From the NCBI GenBank assembly GCA_002508635.1, contig DACO01000042.1, forward strand, positions 1 to 6,874: 6,874 bases of DNA. The letters run 5' to 3'. The notes under the pieces are model-generated. The model saw only the letters and a list, made by a program, of their open reading frames with translations, was not told the DNA's origin and made no database searches. Source of the stretch: Methanolobus sp. UBA118. Its GTDB lineage: Archaea; Halobacteriota; Methanosarcinia; Methanosarcinales; Methanosarcinaceae. This document shows, one piece after another, positions 1 through 5,788 of the stretch. Within the stretch, counting starts at the first letter, position 1, and every line of letters begins with the position of its first letter. Position numbers and translations under genes: made by a program.

Positions 1-768
1 CCTGGACAAGACGGTACTGTGACAATACCATTTTATGTTGATGTAGATTTATTCCCCACAGTGGGAGCGAAGCCGATTTCAATACGGGTTTATGTGCAGG
101 ATGGAGATGACTTTTATTTGACGAGTGCGCCTACAATTAGTGTCCCTATGGTCGAAATGTACAATAATGGTCCTGGAGAGATAGAAGACCCTGACAATGG
201 ACTTAGTTTACAGACTGATGATGTAAGTCATCATGATCAGTATGAAATTGCAAGAAGAGCTGCAATTGCAGGGGATGGAACCATTAGCCCATATAACACT
301 GCTGCAACTGTTACTTCATATGTAAATCAACTGATGAACTACGACGAAGATTACTTCTACATACATTCAACTCATACAGCATCAGATGAATTTATTATCG
401 ATAATGGATTCCATGGAGTATGCGATGAGTATGCTGTGATGAATGGTGCATATATGAGAGCTTTGGGGGTTCCAACTAGAAGAATAAGTATCAATGGTAC
501 TCTAAATAACAGTATTCTAACTCATCAATTTAATGAGTTCTGGGATGGAAATAATTGGATTCATGCGGACGCTCAGGCAAATGTGTTTGATAATCCACGT
601 TCATATATAAATTCAGGAATGCTTGTGGCTGAAGTCGCAAGATTTTACGATGCTGATGACACAAAATCCAGTATTGACGATTCCCCTGTATTTACAGAAG
701 GACGTCTGCACACCGTTTATGACATGACATATGATTTTCCTGCGGAAGTGATTGCAAGATACAGCTAA
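1..768 (+). CDS. Transglutaminase-like domain protein, 3' part only
   Basis: The frame is open from the first base of the window, so this is the C-terminal 255 residues of a longer protein and no start codon is visible; the GTG at 19 is internal. Residues 1-55 of the visible part are beta-rich and resemble an Ig-like or CARDB-type extracellular module. The rest carries a transglutaminase-like (papain-fold) core with the triad in the usual order: Cys141 in GVCDEYA, His175 in THQFNEFWDG and Asp190 in WIHADA. In this family such proteins are usually proteases, peptidases or cross-linking enzymes, often at the cell surface. No C-terminal membrane anchor is seen. The acidic, Asn- and Asp-rich composition suggests export, but the signal peptide would lie outside the window. 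The true substrate is unknown. The gene ends at TAA and is followed by a hairpin/T-tract terminator, so it is probably the last gene of its transcript. Confidence 0.85.
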   Translation, partial: PGQDGTVTIPFYVDVDLFPTVGAKPISIRVYVQDGDDFYLTSAPTISVPMVEMYNNGPGEIEDPDNGLSLQTDDVSHHDQYEIARRAAIAGDGTISPYNTAATVTSYVNQLMNYDEDYFYIHSTHTASDEFIIDNGFHGVCDEYAVMNGAYMRALGVPTRRISINGTLNNSILTHQFNEFWDGNNWIHADAQANVFDNPRSYINSGMLVAEVARFYDADDTKSSIDDSPVFTEGRLHTVYDMTYDFPAEVIARYS

Positions 769-780
769 TCTGATTTGCAG

Positions 781-807
781 AATCAATCTATTGATTTTCT
801 TTTTTTT
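781..807 (+). terminator. Hairpin plus T-tract terminator after the transglutaminase-like gene
   Basis: AATCAA (781-786) and TTGATT (791-796) form a perfect 6-bp inverted repeat with a TCTA loop. It runs straight into a T-rich tract (797-807, broken by one C). It lies 12 bases after the TAA stop. Archaeal termination depends mainly on oligo-T in the non-template strand, so the T-tract is the stronger part of this call. It sits immediately before the next start codon at 813, leaving little room for an independent promoter of that gene. Confidence 0.55.
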
Positions 808-812
808 GGATT

Positions 813-1727
813 ATGAAAACTACAAATATATTCATAGTACTTCTAGTACTGTCCGCGATAACAATAGTTGGATCAATAGCTTCAGACCATGAATGGATAA
901 TCACAACCAAAGAAGAACAATCAAGTTATTCAAAATATATTGACCCTGAAACAACGAAGACTAACGTAACTTTAGAAGAAGCAAAAGCTATAATGATAGC
1001 TGAAAAACCAGAGTTGGACGGTGATTCAATTAATGGAGAACTTCTCAATGATAGTGATTTTGGGACAATATGGCAATTGACCTCAAAAACCAGTGATGAC
1101 AAATCAATTCGTGTAGTTATCGATTCTGATGATGGGAATATACTCTATCTGTATGATGGATCAAAAAAGATACGTGCTGACAGTAAGGTGAGTGAAAAAG
1201 AAGCATCTGATATTGCTGAAAAATATATGAAAAATATGCTTTCAGGTGACCAGTTAGAAGAAGTTCATTTAAGAACGGTATATTATCAGGAACCTGTAGC
1301 TGATGATCTACCGGGCTTGTACATTGTCAAATATCGCAGAATAATGAATGGAATTCCCTCTTCAGATGGAGTGACAATAAGAGTTAATTCAGAAACGGGT
1401 GATGTCTCTGGTTACAGGGAACATTGGGAAATATCTGAAGAAAAGACTTATGCAGTAGACAACGAATCAATTTTAACTGAGGAAGAAGCTGCTGAATACT
1501 TAAAAGAGTTTATAGGAAACGAAATCTATGATGGAAAAACTTCAGACACTATAGAGGTAATATCATCCGAACTTATCTGGAGATCTAATGAAAATGATGA
1601 AATTCGTCTGACATGGTGGATGCAATTTACTGACCCAAAACTTGGACTTGATAATAATCTTCCAGGACTTGTTGGTATTGACGCAAATACAGGAGAAGTG
1701 CTTGTAGCATCTTATGAAATCGGCTGA
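813..1727 (+). CDS. Exported PepSY-like domain protein
   Basis: A 304-residue protein. Residues 1-24 form a short basic start plus a hydrophobic stretch, either a signal peptide or an N-terminal anchor, so the rest is probably outside the membrane. Three similar helix-plus-beta-hairpin units can be seen: about 52-117 (TLEEAKAIMIAEKP to VVIDSDDGNILYLYDG), 126-206 (SEKEASDIAEKYM to VTIRVNSETGDVSGY) and 221-302 (LTEEEAAEYLKEFI to LVGIDANTGEVLVASYE). The repeated 'D/N-x-x-TG-x-V' turn after a helix is typical of PepSY/YcdB-YcdC-like modules. These occur in propeptides of secreted proteases and in stand-alone envelope proteins, where inhibition or chaperoning of proteases has been proposed. The neighbouring transglutaminase-like protein could be a partner, but only proximity supports this. 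The only ribosome-binding hint is a weak GGA two bases before the ATG. No enzyme residues are evident, so the function is unknown. Confidence 0.75.
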   Translation: MKTTNIFIVLLVLSAITIVGSIASDHEWIITTKEEQSSYSKYIDPETTKTNVTLEEAKAIMIAEKPELDGDSINGELLNDSDFGTIWQLTSKTSDDKSIRVVIDSDDGNILYLYDGSKKIRADSKVSEKEASDIAEKYMKNMLSGDQLEEVHLRTVYYQEPVADDLPGLYIVKYRRIMNGIPSSDGVTIRVNSETGDVSGYREHWEISEEKTYAVDNESILTEEEAAEYLKEFIGNEIYDGKTSDTIEVISSELIWRSNENDEIRLTWWMQFTDPKLGLDNNLPGLVGIDANTGEVLVASYEIG

Positions 1728-1756
1728 TATTAATTCATCAGCCTACCTTTTTTTTT
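1722..1756 (+). terminator. Hairpin plus 9-T terminator after the PepSY-like gene
   Basis: GGCTGAT (1722-1728) pairs perfectly with ATCAGCC (1737-1743) across an 8-base loop and is followed within five bases by nine T residues (1748-1756). The left arm contains the TGA stop codon of the PepSY-like gene. This is the clearest terminator in the window and separates the left pair of genes from the middle region. Confidence 0.7.
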
Positions 1757-1789
1757 GAAGTATTCAATTAGAACACTACGGAGCTAATT

Positions 1790-1835
1790 ACTTTCATTCT
1801 ACTGTATCGTGTTGTAACACTGTAGAATTGGAAGT
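1790..1835 (+). repeat. Imperfect inverted repeat / hairpin
   Basis: ACTTTCATTCTAC (1790-1802) pairs with GTAGAATTGGAAGT (1822-1835), with seven consecutive perfect pairs (ATTCTAC/GTAGAAT), one bulged T and one G-T pair. Inside, GTGT (1809-1812) pairs with ACAC (1817-1820) around a TGTA loop. No T-tract follows. It could be the footprint of a small mobile element, an RNA structure or an operator. No flanking target-site duplication was established. Confidence 0.45.
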
Positions 1836-2187
1836 TACAGTAAAATTAAAAGCAATAAACGGTAGGATAAGTGATACTATAGTAGAAGTAATTTTGTTTA
1901 ATAATCCATGAAAAAATAAATCCTGGATACAAGTAGAAAACAAAGATTTTGAGCATTTCTTTTCTCCAGATGATGAAAATACCAGAATTGAAAAAACAAC
2001 TGTGATCTTCAGTTGGAATTTTTTACCATAGAATCTTAATAAATTAAAGGATATTACCAGATGTTCAGCACAGTTAAGGAGTTATCCACCCAATAAGAGA
2101 GAGGAAGTGGAACTTAAAAACCGCAGGCAATGTTGTAGTCTGCTCAGGAATAACGAAAGAGCGTATGATCTTGCCTCCCTTGGCAAA

Positions 2188-2196
2188 CTTATAAAG
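2188..2196 (+). promoter_or_regulatory. TATA-like box for the membrane protein pair
   Basis: CTTATAAAG, preceded by purine/A-rich GCAAA, fits an archaeal BRE/TATA element. A start site some 25 bases downstream would fall near 2217-2220, giving a leader of about 60 bases that includes the AAGGA site before the ATG at 2279. This also argues against translation from the GTG at 2216. Based on sequence only. Confidence 0.35.
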
Positions 2197-2265
2197 AGAA
2201 ATATTTCTGAGAAAAGTGACCACAAATCAAAAACAGGAGAGTTTTTTAAATTGTCACCGGAATAC

Positions 2266-2270
2266 AAGGA
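2266..2270 (+). promoter_or_regulatory. Ribosome binding site that fixes the start at 2279
   Basis: AAGGA lies eight bases before the ATG at 2279 and complements the 3' end of archaeal 16S rRNA. The upstream in-frame GTG at 2216 has no comparable site, so the shorter reading is preferred. Confidence 0.6.
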
Positions 2271-2278
2271 CAAATCTA

Positions 2279-2902
2279 ATGAAATTTAAGAACGAGTTAT
2301 TCCATATTGAAAAAATGAGTGTACCTACAGTGATGATAGACCTGCGCTCATTAGCAATGCTCATTAGCCTCATACTCTTGTTGTTGATCTCTTTTTTCAT
2401 TGATCACATTTACAGAACGACCTGGACTTACCTGATAGTTGCCCTGTTTACTATTGCAATATTGATATTGCTTTTTTTGCAGAGTAGCATGAAAATATCA
2501 ATTGATAATGAAAAACTGCAGATGAATAACACTATTGGAAAAAAGACGCTATCAAAGGACAAAATACAAAAGGTAGCTTACACTGAAAACAGCAACTACA
2601 AGCATAGAATGATTCAGTATATCGTAATGGGAACATCCGTTCTGATAATCTGGGGCATACAAATTTCCAACCTATATGAGTCCCTCAGCAAATATGGATT
2701 TGAAGATGGAACAAATGTTTTCATACCTGTTTTCATGATATTGGTTTTCGGTTTCAGTCTTTACCGAGTCCATAGCTGTTCCAGATATCAAAAAATTATC
2801 AAAATAGATATCGATCCCGGAGAGATCAAGATCTACCCTGAAAACGAGCATGAATACCAAATCCTGAAAGATAGGCTCGACTTCCTGATGAACTCGTCCT
2901 GA
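2279..2902 (+). CDS. Four-helix membrane protein, possible split PH-like domain (first of a pair)
   Basis: A 207-residue protein from the ATG with an AAGGA site; a longer reading from GTG 2216 would add 21 hydrophilic residues and is less likely. Four hydrophobic segments are predicted by eye at about 24-42, 49-68, 112-131 and 147-165. Two soluble parts follow the helix pairs: residues 70-108 (MKISIDNEKLQMNN..., beta-strand-like, then KDKIQKVAY) and 170-207 (IIKIDIDPGEIKIYPENEHEY, then a helix). This order, with a strand-rich 'I.I....L.I.N' segment and a C-terminal 'I.IYPEN..EY..L..RL' segment, resembles membrane proteins carrying a bacterial PH-like domain interrupted by a helical hairpin. 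The next gene has the same layout, so the two look like tandem paralogues. No catalytic motif is visible. Confidence is high that it is a real gene and low on its role. Confidence 0.72.
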   Translation: MKFKNELFHIEKMSVPTVMIDLRSLAMLISLILLLLISFFIDHIYRTTWTYLIVALFTIAILILLFLQSSMKISIDNEKLQMNNTIGKKTLSKDKIQKVAYTENSNYKHRMIQYIVMGTSVLIIWGIQISNLYESLSKYGFEDGTNVFIPVFMILVFGFSLYRVHSCSRYQKIIKIDIDPGEIKIYPENEHEYQILKDRLDFLMNSS

Positions 2903-2928
2903 AAACCGCAGCACACGATCCCAATGCC

Positions 2929-2938
2929 CTTAAATTAA
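2929..2938 (+). promoter_or_regulatory. Weak TATA-like element before the second membrane protein gene
   Basis: CTTAAATTAA lies in the 74-base gap between the two membrane protein genes. It would place a start site near 2960, just upstream of the ribosome binding site at 2966-2970. The second gene could therefore have its own promoter or be read from the upstream one. Confidence 0.22.
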
Positions 2939-2965
2939 CAGACAAGATCATACTTACAAATCACC

Positions 2966-2970
2966 GGGAG
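2966..2970 (+). promoter_or_regulatory. Ribosome binding site for the gene at 2977
   Basis: GGGAG ends six bases before the ATG at 2977. Another ATG at 2973 lies in a different frame and too close to the site, so 2977 is the supported start. Confidence 0.6.
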
Positions 2971-2976
2971 ATATGG

Positions 2977-3597
2977 ATGAGCACACAACATTGCACACAG
3001 CAAATTCGCGTGGATATCCCCAGAGATTTCAGCCTATTGACAATCCTGATATGTCCAATGATAGTTATGTACTTCTTTTTAATCATGGGCATATTCAGCA
3101 AAACTTTTGAAATACTGGCTTATATTTTGTGGTATCTGATTATTGCAGCATTAATTCTGCAAGACCATACTAAACTGGAAATGACAAACGGTAAGATAAT
3201 AATCCATCGACGATTTTCCGATCCTGTAACACTAGATATACAAAACATAAAAGATGCAAAAACTAAAAAAGTTAGTTTCCTGCTACGCAGTATAGTATAC
3301 CTGTGTATAATAGGAGTGGTCGGATACTATAGTTATGATACACTGCAATCTATTCAAAGATATCAAGTTATGAATGCCCCATTGGAAGCAACGATCCATT
3401 TGGCCATCTCAAAAATTACATTAATCGTTTTTTTCTATGTAGCATTATTGTCCAGAGCTGAGAGACGGGTGAAGAATTCCACCTATGTTGAAGTTAAAAC
3501 AAATAATGGAACTTTTGCGTTTTACCCTGATAAGCCCGAAGAATTTGAAAAGGCCATTACCAAGCAGGTACATTCAATTAGCCAGGTTAACTCCTGA
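2977..3597 (+). CDS. Four-helix membrane protein, possible split PH-like domain (second of a pair)
   Basis: A 206-residue protein with a good GGGAG site. Hydrophobic segments lie at about 19-39, 44-62, 101-119 and 139-158. Between the helix pairs, residues 66-98 (KLEMTNGKIIIHRRF, then VTLDIQNIKDAK) look like beta strands ending in a short basic segment. The C-terminal tail 169-195 (TYVEVKTNNGTFAFYPDKPEEF) ends in an amphipathic helix. The 'FYPDKPEEFEKAI' ending matches the 'IYPENEHEYQIL' ending of the preceding protein in position and pattern, although overall identity is low. This fits a bacterial-PH-like membrane protein family whose role is unknown. The gene lies 74 bases after its likely paralogue and 62 bases before the metabolic operon. 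No enzyme residues are apparent. Confidence 0.72.
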   Translation: MSTQHCTQQIRVDIPRDFSLLTILICPMIVMYFFLIMGIFSKTFEILAYILWYLIIAALILQDHTKLEMTNGKIIIHRRFSDPVTLDIQNIKDAKTKKVSFLLRSIVYLCIIGVVGYYSYDTLQSIQRYQVMNAPLEATIHLAISKITLIVFFYVALLSRAERRVKNSTYVEVKTNNGTFAFYPDKPEEFEKAITKQVHSISQVNS

Positions 3598-3626
3598 AAA
3601 ACAAACCCAACCTTCTGCTGCGATGA

Positions 3627-3634
3627 TTTTAAAA
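3627..3634 (+). promoter_or_regulatory. TATA-like box before the metF-type operon
   Basis: TTTTAAAA is centred about 29 bases before the ATG at 3660, and no Shine-Dalgarno-like sequence precedes that ATG. Together these suggest a leaderless or nearly leaderless transcript starting close to 3657-3660. A second AT-rich stretch (CATATAAT, 3645-3652) is too close to the ATG to drive a message containing the full gene. Confidence 0.28.
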
Positions 3635-3659
3635 GCCCGACCTGCATATAATCCCCTCG

Positions 3660-4541
3660 ATGTCCCTGACCTTCAAAGATAAACTTGAATCCGATCATTT
3701 TCTTATTACGGCAGAGATAAGCCCCCCGAAAGGAACAGACCTCAGCGAAGCCCTTGCGGATGCAGAGCTTATACGGGATCAGGTAGATGCTCTCAATGTC
3801 ACGGATAACCAGCGTGCAGTCATGAGAATGAGTCCGCTGGCTGTCAGCAGGGCACTGCTGGATGCAGGACATGAAGTTATCATGCAGCTCACATGCAGGG
3901 ACCGCAACAGGCTTGCACTGCAATCTGAACTGCTGGGAGCCTACGCAATGGGCATCAGGAACATCTGTGTGATGACCGGAGATTATACCACCAAAGGTGA
4001 CCATCCCGGCGCCAGGCCGGTCTATGATATGGATTCCGTACAGCTTCTGGATATCGTACGCAGAATGAGGGAAGGATATGACCTTGCAGGCAACACTATA
4101 GATAATCCCCCTGTATTCACGGTGGGTGCGGTTACAAATACTGATCCTTCAAAGCTTATGCAGATGATGAAACTGAGGAAAAAGGCAAAAACAGGACTTG
4201 ATTTCATCCAGACGCAGGCTGTTTATGACACCGGGCAGTTCCAGACATTTATGGAGAAGACTGAGGATATCGAAGTTCCCATCATTGCCGGACTTATCCC
4301 GCTCAAATCAGCGAAAATGGCACGATTTATGAATCAGAACGTTCCGGGCATTAATGTTCCTGACGAAATAATAGAAAGAATTGAAAATGCAGAGAGACCG
4401 GTTGACGAAGGTCTGGCCATATGTGCGGAAACAGCACGTGAGCTAAGAAAACTCTGCAGGGGAATCCACATCATGCCAATAGGAAAACATGACAATACTC
4501 CCAGGATAATTGAAATGGCCGGGATCAGGAAGAACATTTGA
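3660..4541 (+). CDS. metF: Methylenetetrahydrofolate reductase family protein (MetF type)
   Basis: A 293-residue protein with the usual length and layout of the MetF-type TIM-barrel flavoprotein, which interconverts 5,10-methylene- and 5-methyl-tetrahydrofolate. The N-terminus KLESDHFLITAEISPPKG holds Glu19, the counterpart of the catalytic Glu28 of E. coli MetF. QLTCRDRNR (77-84) is the signature of the acetogen/anaerobe-type subgroup. Asp108 in MTGDY is at the position of the FAD/substrate-site Asp120 of E. coli. FIQTQAVYD (182-190) and HIMPIGKHD (270-278) are conserved later elements. The ATG at 3660 is chosen because it gives the family N-terminus exactly, although it has no clear ribosome binding site. 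Methanogens normally reduce methylene-tetrahydrosarcinapterin with the unrelated F420-dependent Mer, so this enzyme should serve folate-linked biosynthesis or a related pterin. No MetV partner gene is adjacent. Its stop overlaps the start of the ThiC-family gene, implying a shared job. The family is certain; the substrate in this organism is inferred. Confidence 0.88.
   Translation: MSLTFKDKLESDHFLITAEISPPKGTDLSEALADAELIRDQVDALNVTDNQRAVMRMSPLAVSRALLDAGHEVIMQLTCRDRNRLALQSELLGAYAMGIRNICVMTGDYTTKGDHPGARPVYDMDSVQLLDIVRRMREGYDLAGNTIDNPPVFTVGAVTNTDPSKLMQMMKLRKKAKTGLDFIQTQAVYDTGQFQTFMEKTEDIEVPIIAGLIPLKSAKMARFMNQNVPGINVPDEIIERIENAERPVDEGLAICAETARELRKLCRGIHIMPIGKHDNTPRIIEMAGIRKNI
4527..4532 (+). promoter_or_regulatory. 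Ribosome binding site for the ThiC-family gene
   Basis: AGGAAG lies inside the end of the metF-type gene, eight bases before the ATG at 4541. The spacing supports ATG 4541 rather than the TTG at 4538, and the ATGA-like overlap (TGATG) suggests translational coupling. Confidence 0.55.
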
Positions 4542-5788
4542 TGACTAAAACGCAGATAGACCACGCAAAGGATGGCACCCTCACAGCCGAGATGCTTGAA
4601 GTTGCAAAGAAAGAGAATATTGAAGAAGAACTTGTTCTGGAAAGGCTTGCAAACGGCAGCCTCGTGATAATGACACGAAAGGGTTGTCCTCCCGTTGCGA
4701 TCGGAAAGGGTGCAGGCACCAAGATCAATGTCAACATGGGTACATCTTCAGCTTCAATTGATCCCGATTCCGAGATAGAGAAGGTTAAGATCGCACAGAA
4801 ATACGGTGCTGCCACCATCACCGACCTCTCAATGGGAGGGGACATATCCGCCATCAGGAAGCTGGTACTTGAAAATACTCAACTCCCTGTTACAACAGTA
4901 CCAATATACCAGACAATAGTCGAATGCGGAATGGATAATGTCAGCTTTGATGACATCCTTTCATATCTGAAAAAACACATCGATGAGGGTGTAAGTTCGG
5001 TACTTCTGCACTGTGTAGAGAGGAAGATGCTGGAAAAGCTGAAGGGCTCAGGAAGGGTTATGGGAATGGTATCCAAGGGTGGATCCTTTACCAGCAGTTT
5101 TATGCTTCTTAACGATTGTGAGAATCCTTTCATAGAACATTTTGATGAGATCATGCAGATACTCAGGAAGAACGATGTCGTTCTCTCACTGGGAAATACC
5201 ATGAGAAGCGGATGTGTTCATGACCTGAAGGACAGTGCGCAGTTGATGGAGATTGAAACCAATGCCGCCCTTGCGAAAAGAGCAAACGATATGGGCGTAC
5301 AGGTGATCATCAACGGCATGGGCGGCCATATTCAGGCATCAGAGATACCGGAATCCGTGAAATTATACAAGGAAAAGGCAGACTTTCCACTATTTGTAGC
5401 CGGTCCTCTGCCAACGGATATTGCGGTAGGCTACGATCATATCGCAGGTGCGGTGGGAGCAAGCATGGCAAGTGGAGCAGGCGCTGACTACCTTTGTTAC
5501 ATAACACCCGCAGAACATCTCTCATTGCCAAGTCCGGAGCAGGTCAGGGAAGGACTTATCGCATTCAGAATAGCAGCCCATATAGGAGATTCCATGAAAT
5601 ACGGCTTAAGCGATAATGACCTCATGCTCGCAAGAAAAAGGGCAACCTTTGACTGGAAAGCACAGGCAGAGCTTGCTATTGATCCGGACAGACCGACTCA
5701 GATGTGCCCTGACGAGGGGCCATGTTCCATGTGCGGGGATTATTGTGCAATCAAGATCATGAAAAACTATCTTTCCGGAGATAACTGA
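4541..5788 (+). CDS. ThiC-family radical SAM protein, active-site variant paralogue
   Basis: A 415-residue protein of archaeal ThiC length. ThiC turns aminoimidazole ribotide (AIR) into the thiamine pyrimidine HMP-P by radical SAM chemistry; the paralogue BzaF turns AIR into 5-hydroxybenzimidazole. Family landmarks in order: VNMGTSS (64-70), DLSMGGD (95-101), PIYQ (121-124), SKGGSF (178-183, phosphate site), LGNTMRSG (217-224), His263, AGPLPTDIAVGYDHI (287-301), TPAEHL with His326 (322-327), and C-terminal CSMCGDYC (Cys395, Cys398, Cys402) for the [4Fe-4S] cluster. His263 and His326 correspond to the metal-binding histidines of ThiC. The oddity is NGMGGH (258-263) where thiamine-type ThiC has EGPGH: the substrate-contacting Glu is Asn and the Pro is lost. 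TTG 4538 would add one Met; ATG 4541 fits the ribosome site. It is coupled on both sides to MetF- and CofE-family genes, with no thiamine gene in sight. It could be ordinary ThiC, a BzaF-type enzyme or something new. Confidence 0.85.
   Translation: MTKTQIDHAKDGTLTAEMLEVAKKENIEEELVLERLANGSLVIMTRKGCPPVAIGKGAGTKINVNMGTSSASIDPDSEIEKVKIAQKYGAATITDLSMGGDISAIRKLVLENTQLPVTTVPIYQTIVECGMDNVSFDDILSYLKKHIDEGVSSVLLHCVERKMLEKLKGSGRVMGMVSKGGSFTSSFMLLNDCENPFIEHFDEIMQILRKNDVVLSLGNTMRSGCVHDLKDSAQLMEIETNAALAKRANDMGVQVIINGMGGHIQASEIPESVKLYKEKADFPLFVAGPLPTDIAVGYDHIAGAVGASMASGAGADYLCYITPAEHLSLPSPEQVREGLIAFRIAAHIGDSMKYGLSDNDLMLARKRATFDWKAQAELAIDPDRPTQMCPDEGPCSMCGDYCAIKIMKNYLSGDN
5777..5780 (+). promoter_or_regulatory. 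Ribosome binding site for the CofE-family gene
   Basis: GGAG inside the last codons of the ThiC-family gene lies eight bases before the ATG at 5789, which follows the TGA stop with no gap. This supports coupled translation. Confidence 0.55.

Larger units (their letters stand above)
1757..2278 (+). other. Long stretch without an intact gene
   Basis: About 520 AT-rich bases between the terminator at 1756 and the start of the first membrane protein gene. No intact, well-started CDS was found on either strand. It contains an imperfect hairpin (1790-1835), a frame interrupted by two stops (1759-2289, listed separately as a possible pseudogene) and a TATA-like box (2188-2196). No tRNA, CRISPR repeat or transposase-like sequence was recognised in it. 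Confidence 0.6.
1759..2289 (+). pseudogene. Possible decayed gene interrupted by TGA and TAG
   Basis: One reading frame stays open across about 530 bases except for a TGA at 1909-1911 and a TAG at 2029-2031, and ends in TAA at 2287-2289. The segment from about 1834 to 2028 reads like real protein: a beta-rich stretch (VTVKLKAINGRISD) and, after the TGA, WIQVENKDFEHFFSPDDEN. After the TAG the frame is hydrophilic and helical (NERAYDLASLGKLIKRN). No start codon with a good ribosome binding site was found, and the TGA follows NNP at a place where a Trp codon would need only one base change. This suggests a remnant of one gene or of two adjacent genes. The family is not recognised. The 3' end overlaps the start of the next gene by 11 bases. 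Chance openness in short pieces cannot be excluded, and a small real gene in the last part (from GTG 2107, 60 residues) is possible but poorly supported. Confidence 0.3.

Noticed and set aside
2082..2273. 63-residue minus-strand frame in the gene-poor region
   Set aside because: A Ser/Leu-rich translation typical of antisense reading; no ribosome site and no recognised domain.
2216..2278. Longer GTG start for the first membrane protein gene
   Set aside because: No ribosome binding site precedes it, a likely transcription start falls at about the same place, and the ATG at 2279 has a well-spaced AAGGA.
3485..3682. 65-residue plus-strand frame bridging the second membrane protein gene and metF
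   Set aside because: It overlaps two supported genes in another frame and has no start signal of its own.
3522..4004. 160-residue open frame on the minus strand
   Set aside because: It lies opposite the well-supported MetF-type gene, its sequence is rich in Cys/His and has no family resemblance, and it has no convincing start signal; it is a shadow of the coding strand.
4525..5531. Several 70-110 residue minus-strand frames opposite the ThiC-like gene
   Set aside because: Low-complexity Ser/Ile/Pro-rich translations complementary to a conserved gene; no motifs or ribosome sites.
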